Part shown: piece after piece, positions 56,401 through 64,000 of the stretch
How positions within the stretch are numbered: position 1 is the first letter of the stretch
How the letters are laid out: each line of letters opens with the position of its first letter
Origin: Phlebotomus papatasi
Lineage: Eukaryota; Arthropoda; Insecta; Diptera; Psychodidae
Length of the DNA stretch: 64,000 nt
Reading direction: 5' to 3'
Assembly (NCBI RefSeq): GCF_024763615.1
Contig: NC_077224.1
Coordinates: 1,674,001 to 1,738,000, forward strand
Notes under the pieces: generated by a model
What the model was told of the DNA's origin: nothing
Database searches by the model: none
What the model saw: the letters and a program-made list of their open reading frames with translations, nothing else
Program-made: the position numbers and the translations under genes

Positions 56401-59400
56401 TATTTTATAAAAAACAATGTTTTTTAATTATTCAGAACTGATAAAAATCCAGAACTGATAAAAATCCAATTCTTGTGGATGATTACAAACTATAAGGATG
56501 TCCAAATGTAAGATATTTTTTGTAGAACCTCAATTAATTCCTGAGTTTAGATATTTTTGATTAAAAAATGGTGAAATTGGCTTGCAGCATATGCTGCGGT
56601 CCGGAAAGAGTTAACTGATAAATTATTGCAACTTGTCTCTTCAAGTAAGAATAATTGACTAAATCTATGAAAAATTCCTCTTTCTAAGAAATTCTTAGAA
56701 CAGAAAACACGGCAGACTTGAAGCCATTAGAGAGGAAAGTACTCTCCCTTCGATCGTTCATGCCATCGAATAATGTGAATTTCTTCTACTTTTCTTAAGA
56801 GATTTACAAATGATTATAACATAATTATCAATAATTGATGATAATCTAACTTAATATTTAAAAGAAATGTGTAAGTTTCTTAGGAAAACTAAAAGTAAAT
56901 TAGCTTAGTAAAACTAACTGAAAGAGAACTCTTGTATTCTAAGAAAAATAAAGATTAATGTGTCTAAAAGTAATGAAACACATATCCTTCTCATATTGCT
57001 CTTACACTCTTATTTCTCTGCTTTGAAAAGTCATTATGAATCATCAAAGTTTAAAGGATGATTCACTCCAAATAAATAACAAGGACTAGGGTGTAACTCC
57101 TGAAAGAATAACTGTGGAAGGGACACTAATAAAAACTTTGTTGCTACTCCAATTAAACGAGATTTTAGCTTGGCTTCTAGGACTTGGCATATTTCACAAC
57201 GACTGTACCATTAAATTTCAAATGGTTTTACTAACAATGGACTGTAGGGAAAACGAGGACCAAACAAGGATAGCTCCCTCCGAACACTGCAAAAGCTCAT
57301 AATTTTAGACAGAGTGGTTATAAGCACCAGGGCCCCATCAAGCCTATTAAAAAGTGAAGATATTTTTCACTTTTCCTTGTAAAAATTTTGCAGCTATTGC
57401 ACCGCGACTTAAACAAATTTGCTCGTAGTTCTTGTATTATTTCGGCGAGCATTATGAAATATGAATTTTTAGGTAGCTTTTAATGCACGATTTCGAAATA
57501 TATCAGACTTATAAGTCAATTCTCTTTAGGAAAAAACTTGCCAACTGGCTTCAGTGCCTCTATGCAAAAACGTATGGAAAAATGAAATGTCGAGAGGCCC
57601 CTGTAAGCACCAATGTTCCAAATTTTAAGTGCGATATTTTCTACTAATTGGATTTTGTAGTTACTCTCTTTTCAAAAAGATTGTTTAGAAACTTGTCAAG
57701 CTATTTATCGTATTTGTTTTTACTGAAATTAGTTTTAATAAGTTTAAAAATGAATTGATATGTAGAAGTTAATTTTACTCAAATTTTGAACACCTTGGTT
57801 GTAATTTTGGACACTTTGGTTCTAATTTAGGACAGCTAATACTTCCTTTTTATTTAAGTGAATCGTAGAATGTCACAAGAAGCCTGGAAACTTTCAACTG
57901 CACAAATATTTTTTGTTGCTTTATATCTGACCTGTCACACAAAACTGGGAATAGCAACAAAACGAAGAGTCAAAATGAGTTCAAACTTTCAAGAGATGTT
58001 TATAAGACTATTACCGAGGACACTATAGCATTTTCAAATAAATAAAACCTTTATTGTCGCTGTAAATGTGATTTTTGTGAAGACCGCCTGGAGGCGGTCT
58101 TACCCGTTAGAGGGTTAAAGAAAACAAAAAAAAAACATAATTAGTACATTTATTAAATATGATTTAAAGCTTTAGTTTTGTCAATAAAAGGCATTTTTAT
58201 TTGAAAATAAAAAAATAATAATTTTTTCAAAACCGGGAGATCGAGAATTTTTGATTTTTAACTGTTTATAAGTATTGTGGAGTACTGTATTCCCTGAAAA
58301 ATTGAACTCAAAATTTTGAGTTTAACTGGTATTTTTCCTTTTTTGGAAATGTTGTAAAAATTTGAATATATTTTTTTAAATAAACGCAAAAGTGGAAGCT
58401 AGCCTTTTCAGGGAGTGTAGTACTCAATGTTACTGATCAACGGTAAAAAAATGAAAATTTTTGAGAATGGGGTTTTTGAGAAAAATTAATTTTTAAATTT
58501 TTCCAAAAAAAAATTCAAAAAACCGTTTTAAAGAGTATAAAATTATCTTCCAAATAAAAAGAAGAGTAAGAAGAAATCTCAACCCGTTCGCGAGATAGAG
58601 CATTTTGAAATATTTGCCAAAAATCTCATTTGACGAATGAAGCGCGAGACGCCATCTTTGGCGCCATGTGTCTCCGGCCAGGAATTTTTTTTGGGCGAAA
58701 AAAAAATATATAGGGGTATATTATTTTATCGTGTATTTTAACATATATAATATTCAGAAATATCTGAGACCATGAACCCGCTATTTGCGATTTTTTCGGT
58801 CGTCTTGAGATGGATTGGCCCAGATAGAATTCATTATTCATAAAATATTGGAAAAAATGCAAAATTTTAATCAATTTACTTTTAGTGTCCAATTTTACCC
58901 TCAATGTGTCCAAATTTAGAAACTGTCGAAAATTATGAGATCTTCCTCTATATAAGCAAAAATGCTTGTCCAGATGAACGAAAGAAAATATTATTTTTTG
59001 CCATGTCTCGAGATGGAGGAGTATCTTTTAGATTTTTTAACTTTAAATAAATTTGAACCTAATCTGAAAACACGGATTTATAATAAATTTGCAAATTATT
59101 TATAATTTTAACCCCAAAAGATACTTTAGAACAATAAAAATCCACAAGAATCAACAAAGATGTTCCATTTCAATCTTTAGAGCCGTGTTACTGGTCCATT
59201 AAAATAATAATCCACTTGACCATTCCGTGGTAATTTCTTCTAAGATTTAAATCCAGACATAATAAATTTCATAATTTTTTTTATGAAATTATTAAGCAAT
59301 AAAATAATTAAAGTAAGTACACTGAATTCAGAACTTTCAAAACAGTTAAATTTTCATATTAATTTTGGCAAAGAGAAAAAAAAGTTATTTTATTATTTCC

Positions 59401-61551
59401 ATTAGCATCTCTTACATTAAGGAGGTATCAAGACTAATAAAAATTCTTTACCCCAAAATTCAACTCACAATCGAATTTTCACGCATTCCAAATTGCAAGT
59501 GCAACTCGGAGTACGCATTTCTAGGTTACCTGTGAAGCCTGTAAAGAATCTCAGCTACCATAGGCTTATCTGGGCTTATCACTGGTTTTTCCTTGATTTC
59601 AAGTAGTATTCCAATTTCATTTTAAATTTGTGGCTAATCGTTTTTTGAATTGGTGTTGTTCATAAAATCTTCTTTAAAACCGATTGGAGTTAGAGAAAAT
59701 CCAAGGATTACAATAGGTGTGTTTATGAGTGAATGACACATAATTGACTGTCAGAATGCAGTGCAATAATGGTTTTCCGAGTGTCACAGAAAGATGTCTT
59801 AGATAAATTGCATAAAATTGGCTTTTAAACGCATGATACTTCCTGCTAATGGTTAAGGCAAGTAGATGAAAGTTCCATAACAAGAGTGATGTGCAAATTT
59901 TTGTGTCCGGTAAAATATTTCCGGAGAAACTGCAGCGTACATACGCTAAGTGTGCCAAATTTCGGCATAGTTGCATGCAAGCGCCGAAGTCTTAAGTTTG
60001 AAATGTAATATTATTAATACAAATTGATTTTTTTGGTTACTTCTTTTTAATGAGTGCTGCTTGAAATCTTGTAGCCAGTTTATCGTCCTTATTAACTCTA
60101 AAATTATTCTTAATAAATTTTAAAATTAATAAAAATGTAGACATAGCTTTCGTGCCCTATTTCGGCCACCTTCATTCTCATAGATCCTTCGGGAATTCTT
60201 CCAATATCTTTTTCACGTCATCTCATTTGTCGAAGCTACATTTTTTGTTATTCTTTTGCATTGTACAAATCTCTAGAGTATGCAAAAACTAGAAATTCAT
60301 GGAAATTCGAGGAACAAAAAAGGTGGCCGGAATTGCAAGCTGGCCGGAATTCGGCACACTTACCCTATAATTAATTCGGGTTGTGCGGCATTCAGTAAAA
60401 CACCTTAAATAAATATTGGGCATCACTTTCCATTCGAAACTGCACAAGTTCCCCTATTTAAGGAAGCTTGAATGTATTTTATTTGAATTTTCTGAATAAT
60501 TACTGAATTGTCCAACTTTCCAATTGTTCTGTCCGACTTTTAAAAGCTGTTTTTTCGGCATTTTTCACTGTTAAAATATTGTTTAATTTAATGTATGAAG
60601 AAAACGAAAAATAAATATATTCAGCCTGAAAAATCATATTTTTACCTAATTTTTTGAAATCAGACTAAAAAAAAATGTGAAAAATATAAAGTGTTCGGAG
60701 CCAGAGTATTTGCGAAGCCTAGAAGCCTTAGCTTAATTGAATTATTAAAAATCCTGTGTTTTAAGAAGAATTAGAACTTGACTGGAAATTTTAACTAGTA
60801 TCTCTTGACTGATTTTTATTTCTCCTTTTTCATATAAGAATGCAATTGGTATTTAGATTATTATTGGAACAGGCCATCACGAGCCAAATGACATAATTTA
60901 TTGCAAAATATTTATGGCTCGTAAAATATTTATGTAATTTTATTGGAAATTATAAAAAAAAATATATATTTATATGAATGTTAAGTCATTTCAAAAAGGA
61001 TTGTGAAGTAAATTCTAAAAAATTGCTTTACCTGATTCCTCACGGAAGACACGAGATTGTCCACCTTCCGGCCGGCTGTGAGAACTTCCAGGAGTCCATT
61101 GTGCAGATCATCATTCCCATAGAGCCCCAATCCGATGGCTGCGCAGCAGAGAACTGTCACAATGGACAATGTAATTTTGAGGCTTTTGATGGAATGAGCC
61201 GGACGCGGTTTCCGGTCACAGCAACGTGTCATGAGGTAGAGCAGGAGTCCGAACAGAGACACAATCAACAGAGCAGCCGGAACTGAGCCCAGAATCCCGA
61301 GACTCTGTGGCAGGAGTTACCAAAGGAAAAAAGGGACAGTTGCAATTTGATCTTTTGGACACTTTGAGGGGGGTATTGACCCCCTGGGACTTGGGATTTA
61401 CCTCCAAATAGACGGCGTCTGTTGGCCGGAACGTTGTGTTAGCAATGCGATGGAAGGTGATGTTGTAGTGGGGCAGTTTGTGGAGCAATTTGGCAATAAG
61501 GGGCGCCTCATAGTGACTGGTAGTGTCGACGGGCTCAGACAGCAGCCCCAT
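50484..61551 (-). CDS. TTYH: Tweety-family (TTYH) anion channel-like membrane protein, six coding exons
   Basis: Exons on the minus strand: 61551-61402, 61304-61032, 56292-55424, 55348-55250, 51420-50841 and 50759-50484, joining in frame (phases 0,0,2,2,0). Tweety proteins are five-pass plasma-membrane proteins linked to volume-regulated or Ca2+-regulated anion conductance and lipid binding. Seen here: N-terminal LIAKLLHKLPHYNITFHRIA, membrane segments near residues 53-72, 91-110, 226-243, 250-272 and 392-416, extracellular loop with NQT and NVT glycosylation sequons and cysteines, then a cytoplasmic His/Pro-rich tail. The tail resembles the insect tweety-2 (CG3638) type. An in-frame TGA at 51182-51180 would end the protein at 543 residues. 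The frame stays open for 113 more codons in that exon and 91 in the last, ending SNYAVTEL. Start at 61551 fits family N-termini. Introns hold most of the local transposons. Confidence 0.93.
51173..51220 (-). other. In-frame TGA with possible 48-nt intron around it
   Basis: Within tweety exon 5 the frame reads GKYATLSKQCKTLEANDFY then TGA (51182-51180), followed by NSAACGDPHGNSSHAHHHHH in the same frame. A strong donor GTAAGC at 51220 (CTCA|GTAAGC) and an acceptor AAATTCAG ending at 51173 are both phase 1 and would remove the TGA with a 48-nt intron. Which of readthrough, splicing or termination is used cannot be decided from sequence. Confidence 0.6.
51496..52861 (-). mobile_element. Second copy of the TTGAA-tailed jockey-type retrotransposon, minus strand
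   Basis: The tail (TTGAA)n at 51515-51496 and the 3' UTR match the 47905-47930 copy (shared TTGTAAGAGGGAA and CCTATTTTTTGTG). Coding remains: 52825-52628 (LCDLQSGFRKGHSTVLALLK, VLLDFTKAFDSLPHDL), frameshift near 52640, 52728-52273 (KGIAQGSILGPLLFSLFIND, SYHLYADDLQIYVEG, catalytic YADD), a stop after PKKS, then 52188-51700 (thumb and C-terminus, KVNYSLYTLRRYRDITPRDT). More complete at its 5' side than the first copy. Lies in tweety intron 4 in the gene's own orientation. Confidence 0.9.
52862..53110 (+). pseudogene. Fragment of another non-LTR reverse transcriptase, plus strand
   Basis: Starts exactly where the minus-strand element stops. Translation gives KPITLVSAIAKILERIVYER, then a degraded palm (FIDTTKAFD) and ELLSKLEEAGFRDGSLDWVR with SYL, the helix after the first catalytic Asp in jockey/CR1-type RTs. 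Frameshifted at about 52955 and 53030. Ends at the CAGTGGCG element. Confidence 0.7.
53116..53230. mobile_element. CAGTGGCGTA-ended element fragment, copy 2
   Basis: CAGTGGCGTACCTAGGTACT, then matches 17728-17842 (TTATGCG, GGTGCGGTTGTA, CGAAGGCG, G-run, AAGGTCA). Inserted in the RT fragment before it. Only one terminus seen. Confidence 0.6.
53255..54065 (+). pseudogene. Decayed mariner transposase and flanks
   Basis: Plus-strand frame around 53854-53889 reads LDQLVTGDDKWI, the mariner signature around the first catalytic Asp (usually VTGDEKW). Before it comes a degraded HVKKTDTWMLHLLTERNK (mariner V-P-H-x-L-T-x-x-N-K), and after it GKGPGKTANLPAKANLH (P-K-x-x-x-H) and a FELL block. Many stops and frameshifts. 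The stretch from 53255 to 53460 matches 31262-31510 and 63330-63560, so those may be relics of the same family. Confidence 0.75.
54389..54494. mobile_element. Foldback element with GCCTCTACACACTAGAGAAA ends
   Basis: Arms 54389-54426 and 54458-54494 are near-perfect reverse complements (37 bp) with a 31-bp loop. The same terminal word starts another copy at 63963 (cut by the window end), and a weaker GGCCTTTACACACTAG occurs at 36471. Confidence 0.8.
54603..54724. repeat. Compact long hairpin, arms about 58 bp
   Basis: Arms 54603-54660 and 54664-54724 pair nearly end to end (AATCAAAATAATGATC with GTATTATTTTGAT, CATCAGTTTCTGACTAA with TTAGTGAGAAACTGATG, CTCTCGGATT with the CCGAGAAACG side). There is almost no loop. 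Foldback MITE or hairpin RNA template in tweety intron 4. Confidence 0.75.
54800..54965 (+). mobile_element. Possible LINE 3' end
   Basis: AAGACGGCGATGGCCGCACG followed by GATGAAATAAAATTGTG. Shares the AAGACGGYGATGGCCGCA word with 32110. No coding part attached. Confidence 0.3.
56350..56614. mobile_element. TTAA-bounded miniature element (piggyBac-like), family IV
   Basis: TTAACTCTTTTGTCTCTTTT at the left with the near-palindrome GGGACTCTGAGTACCC. Read inward from the right, TTAACTCTTTCCGGACC with perfect palindrome GCAGCATATGCTGC (56584-56597). Lies 58 bp upstream (in gene direction) of tweety exon 3, in intron 2. Confidence 0.75.
56615..57243. other. AT-rich part of tweety intron 2
   Basis: No repeat or coding signal recognised. 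The open frame at 57114-57302 runs into the next element. Confidence 0.4.
57328..57603. mobile_element. hAT-like miniature element
   Basis: 276 bp, begins CAGGGCCCCATC and ends GAGAGGCCCCTG, flanked by direct repeats TAAGCAC (57321-57327, 57604-57610), 8 bp if the shared C is counted. Short CAGGG ends and an 8-bp duplication are hAT features. The host element at 46600 lacks the insertion. Confidence 0.75.
57898..58118. mobile_element. TTAA-type miniature element, family II, copy 2
   Basis: Reverse complement of 33262-33484. Ends at TTAA (58115-58118) and, read inward, CCCTCTAACGGGT then the palindrome with arms AAGACCGCCT/AGGCGGTCTT (58080-58101). Contains AATAAA words and ATTTTCAAATAAATAAAACC. 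Confidence 0.7.
58949..59946. other. AT-rich part of tweety intron 2
   Basis: No repeat or coding signal recognised. Confidence 0.4.
59947..60367. mobile_element. Short GGCC-box element, third copy
   Basis: Starts TAAGTGTGCCAAATTTCGGC and ends in boxes GGCCGGAATT (two ATTCCGGCC boxes 17 bp apart when read inward) and GGCACACTTACCCTA. Same orientation as 18937-19358. Confidence 0.85.
60368..61031. other. AT-rich part of tweety intron 2
   Basis: Nothing recognised up to the donor of exon 2 at 61031. Confidence 0.4.
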
Positions 61552-62224
61552 GACTCAATGCAAAACGGGAAGACAAATTTGAGAGATATCCGCTGGGCAG
61601 CCAGTCCTTGGGCACTTTTATTCACTTGTACACCTGCTTAAGCACACACTGAGCCTCCACTGGACATTCTCCGGGCACCAGCTAGGCGGAAAATTGGGGC
61701 ATTTTTGCTGTGAAATTTTTGCACGACACACCCTCAGCCCCAAAATTTACTTGCAGTGCCTCTTGTGGCGAACACCCGCATGAACTGTCATCCCTGAGGG
61801 GAAGATTTTTTGAATGATAAACGGTCAAAATGAAATGCTTTATTTCAGGACAAAAATTATTGAAAGGCAATTTTATTCATTTTTGTTGTTATTACGAGAG
61901 GTTGATAATTCATTTTACTGCATAATATATTCAAGAATTTAATACGGTTTTTGATTTAATCAAGGGAATCAAGCAAATTTTCTTGAGTTCGTCTCCCTGA
62001 AGTTGGCCGAGGATCAGCCGAAATGTTATCAGGGTGTTTGTCTCTGCTAATTAAAAAACTGTTATAAATTTAAATATTTTTTTACATACAATAGATTGCA
62101 AAACACTGAGAAAAATTAAAAAAAAAGTTTTAAAAGTAAAAAACAAATCAAGGGGTAAACAATCTAAAAAAAAACGTTCTAGGTGAAATTTCCCTATTGA
62201 TTTTCTTAGGAAATTTTCACCATA
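61552..62224 (-). other. 5' region of the tweety-like gene
   Basis: Less AT-rich for about 180 bp upstream of the ATG at 61551, then AT-rich. A donor-like CAG|GTGTAC near 61636 suggests a 5' UTR exon spliced just before the start codon, but this is weak. A CCCTGA...TCAGGG stem with GCCGAAA inside lies at 61995-62034. Confidence 0.35.
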
Positions 62225-62631
62225 TAGGGGAGACTGGGGAAAACTTTGTCAAAACGAAAATTTCAATATTCACTATTTTCTAAAATAAAAGAGACAGACT
62301 TGAAATTTTTATTATAGATAGCCTTGACGAACCTTCTTAAACTTACAAAGTTTCGGGAAAGGAACTTACAAAGGGATTCGAGGAAGGATCATGTAAAATA
62401 AAAAAAATAATGAAATTTTGAGCCCTATTTTTGGAATATTTGGCTTACAGAAAATATAAACTGTACTGATTAATGAATGAGTTTCCTGGTTTCCCTGAAA
62501 ACTGTACGGGTTCTCCTTGAGTTCATTGAAAATCACATTTGGGTTCCCTAGTTCTCTGAAAAATATAAGATTCCCGGAGTCCCTAAAAATCTATGGGTTT
62601 CCCGGGTTCCAAACTGCATGGAGGTTCCCTC
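62225..62631. other. Spacer with a lone TAGGGGAGACTGGGG terminus
   Basis: TAGGGGAGACTGGGGAAAAC at 62225 resembles the end of the 23197-24595 element, but no partner end is seen before the window end. The frame at 62517-62804 crosses a repeat border and shows no motif. Confidence 0.35.
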
Positions 62632-63720
62632 AAGGGAGAGATATTAGGGTCTGGTGTACAGTTGAAAATGAAGCTCTTGGAAGTCTCTGGAAGTGGGAGT
62701 GGTCAAATATAAGGTTTTTTTTGTCTAATTACAGTGCCCGCTCTCTAATCCGGATCGCCGTAATCCGGACGAGTTATCGACGGTTACCTTTAAAATCATT
62801 TTGAGGTTATGTATGCATGTGTGTTCAGCAATGAGAATGAATTATCCTGTGAAGTTTTTGTTCAATAAATGAAGTATAATAGCATAGAATTCTCTAATTT
62901 TGTCTTTTTAATCTTCTTTAAAACTTTTATTCTAACTCTCGGAAAAAAAACCTTGTATTATATTTTCAAGACGTTGAACAAATTCAAAAAATCAAAAGCG
63001 GGCACTGTATGTATTTTTCAGATTACGTTACTTCTAGTTAAGATTTTTAATTCGAGCGGTAAACTGAAAAGGTTTGTTGAAATTTATAAGTTCAATTATG
63101 ACAGTAAATGGAGCAAATACACTCGAATTTCTTATAGCTTAATTGTGTTGTAATTTTTCCGAGGAAATACTCAGCTAAATAATAATTTTCCTTAATTTTT
63201 ACAGGAATTTCAAATTCATCTAATGGCTCACAACGCTCACAAATAATGACAAAGCTATTTCAGTTGACTTTGAACAAATTTGCTATATTTTTTTTCCAAT
63301 TTATCATAAATATGTAAATATAAGGGTGATTGCATAAATTCATGGGACTTTTACGCGAACGTCGTTAAGGGGTGTCCCATAGGTCACCTCCACCATTTTT
63401 CTTCACCTTTTTGCATATACTAGAAAGGTTTTAGTCTTTAGTGTATTAAATCCCTTCAATGCCAAAAGTATTTTTCAAAAAAGTCGGTTTATACTTTTAA
63501 GGACTTACTAAATGAAGGACGAAAAGATGGGTTTATAATATTTCATATTAGAATAATTTTGAAAAGGTCTAATAAGAATTGAATAAATTGATAAAACGTA
63601 GGAAAACAATAATTAAATCGTATTACGCTATTTAGAAGAGCTTGGATGTGTTTAAAAGCTCTGTACATGGGTGCCACATTCTTTCACTTCAAGGAATAAG
63701 GGGAATTTTCTAAATGTAGC
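62632..63720. repeat. Dispersed repeat, mariner-related group, copy 2
   Basis: Collinear with 30895-31520 and, from 63330, with 53255 onward, including the CTATTTAGAAGAGCTT and TGTAGCCATTTTTCTC words near the mariner remains at 53700-53830. Interrupted by a pogo-type miniature element (62732-63007). Confidence 0.7.
62732..63007. mobile_element. Short pogo/Tigger-like element, CAGTGCCCGCT ends
   Basis: 276 bp, flanked by TA (62730-62731, 63008-63009), with 11-bp perfect inverted ends CAGTGCCCGCT. Subterminal CTAATCCGGATCGCCGTAATC holds two TAATCCGGA words. Non-coding. Inserted in the dispersed repeat at 62632, whose other copy (30895) lacks it. Confidence 0.85.
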
Positions 63721-63962
63721 CATTTTTCTCCTGATAAGGTACCAGCGATCGTCAGTGTTTATCGGATCGAAAGGCTATCCCGCGTATCGGAATCCCGAAA
63801 TAAAATGTATTTTAGAGAATTATTTGCTGCAATTTAGCAATGATTTTTAACTAAATGCATTATGTTGGTTCATATTTAATCTACAGAACCAATTTTTTCT
63901 TCCAGTTTTTAAGAAAATTGTTATTAATTGCCTCATTTATTAAACCACTGTATCAGAGTCTT

Positions 63963-64000
63963 ATGGCGTCTACACACTAGAGAAATTGTGTCCATATTGA
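63963..64000. mobile_element. Start of a foldback element (cut by window end)
   Basis: GGCGTCTACACACTAGAGAA then ATTGTGTCCATATTGA matches the left arm of 54389-54494. The remainder lies outside the window. Confidence 0.6.

Larger units (their letters stand above)
57244..58948. mobile_element. Pogo/Tigger-like GGACA-box element, copy 3, with nested insertions
   Basis: Pieces matching 46596-47663 in the same orientation occur at about 57290-57327, 57604-57897 and 58814-58948 (ends TTAGAAACTGTCGAAAATTA and CTTCCTCTA). They are separated by a hAT-like element (57328-57603), a TTAA-type element (57898-58118) and about 690 bp of unassigned AT-rich sequence. Boxes are mutated (TTTTAGACAG, TTTGAACAC). 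This is the oldest of the three copies. Confidence 0.7.

Noticed and set aside
61995..62034. Second hammerhead ribozyme
   Set aside because: CTGAAGT breaks the last core base and GAAA is followed by T rather than C. The CCCTGA/TCAGGG stem would sequester the core. Mentioned only as a look-alike.
1..64000. tRNA, rRNA or CRISPR array
   Set aside because: Scanned by eye for the GGTTCRAAYCC T-arm and for regular direct repeats with unique spacers. None was convincing, and tandem arrays present have no spacer diversity. A tRNAscan run would be decisive.

Overview
This is AT-rich eukaryotic (animal) DNA, most likely from a dipteran insect. The two recognisable genes are spliced, with GT/AG introns of about 70 bp to 4.7 kb, and they resemble insect PDXDC1 (pyridoxal-decarboxylase-domain protein) and a tweety-family membrane protein. 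The rest is packed with insect-type mobile elements: mariner, pogo/Tigger-like, TTAA-type (piggyBac-like), a hAT-like element and jockey/CR1-type non-LTR fragments. The repeat style fits a nematoceran fly such as a sand fly, but this is a guess from style, not from a marker gene. No bacterial operon, rRNA, tRNA or CRISPR array was recognised.

Layout. 1-33 kb: no confidently recognised gene. It holds a 22-bp minisatellite (1-612), a 43-bp satellite that flips orientation (3.73-4.08 kb), a 1.1-kb G/T-rich satellite (28.5-29.6 kb), many short inverted-repeat elements and long AT-rich spacers. One candidate small minus-strand gene or pseudogene lies at 32.19-32.79 kb. 34.2-43.6 kb: PDXDC1-like gene, plus strand, six coding exons, 774 codons. 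Its introns carry a miniature element immediately after a splice donor, a 2-kb field of TCCATGGA-like words, a 125-bp tandem repeat and further miniature elements. 45.6-49.8 kb: a graveyard of non-LTR retrotransposon fragments between the two genes. 50.5-61.6 kb: tweety-like gene, minus strand, six coding exons, convergent with PDXDC1. Its introns hold a second copy of the 45.8-kb retrotransposon in opposite orientation, a decayed mariner, hairpins, and triple-nested miniature elements. 61.6-64 kb: tweety 5' flank and further dispersed repeats.

Three observations stand out. (1) Families of miniature pogo/Tigger-like elements share an outer TAGGGGAA end and a fixed 17-bp then 21-bp spacing of a reiterated box near the end, but the box sequence differs between families and tends to change together within one. 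(2) Four TTAA-bounded families each place a different near-perfect palindrome just inside the TTAA end. (3) The tweety reading frame is interrupted by one in-frame TGA, followed by 204 open codons that end in a class I PDZ-ligand-like tail. Either stop-codon readthrough or a 48-nt intron would join the two parts.
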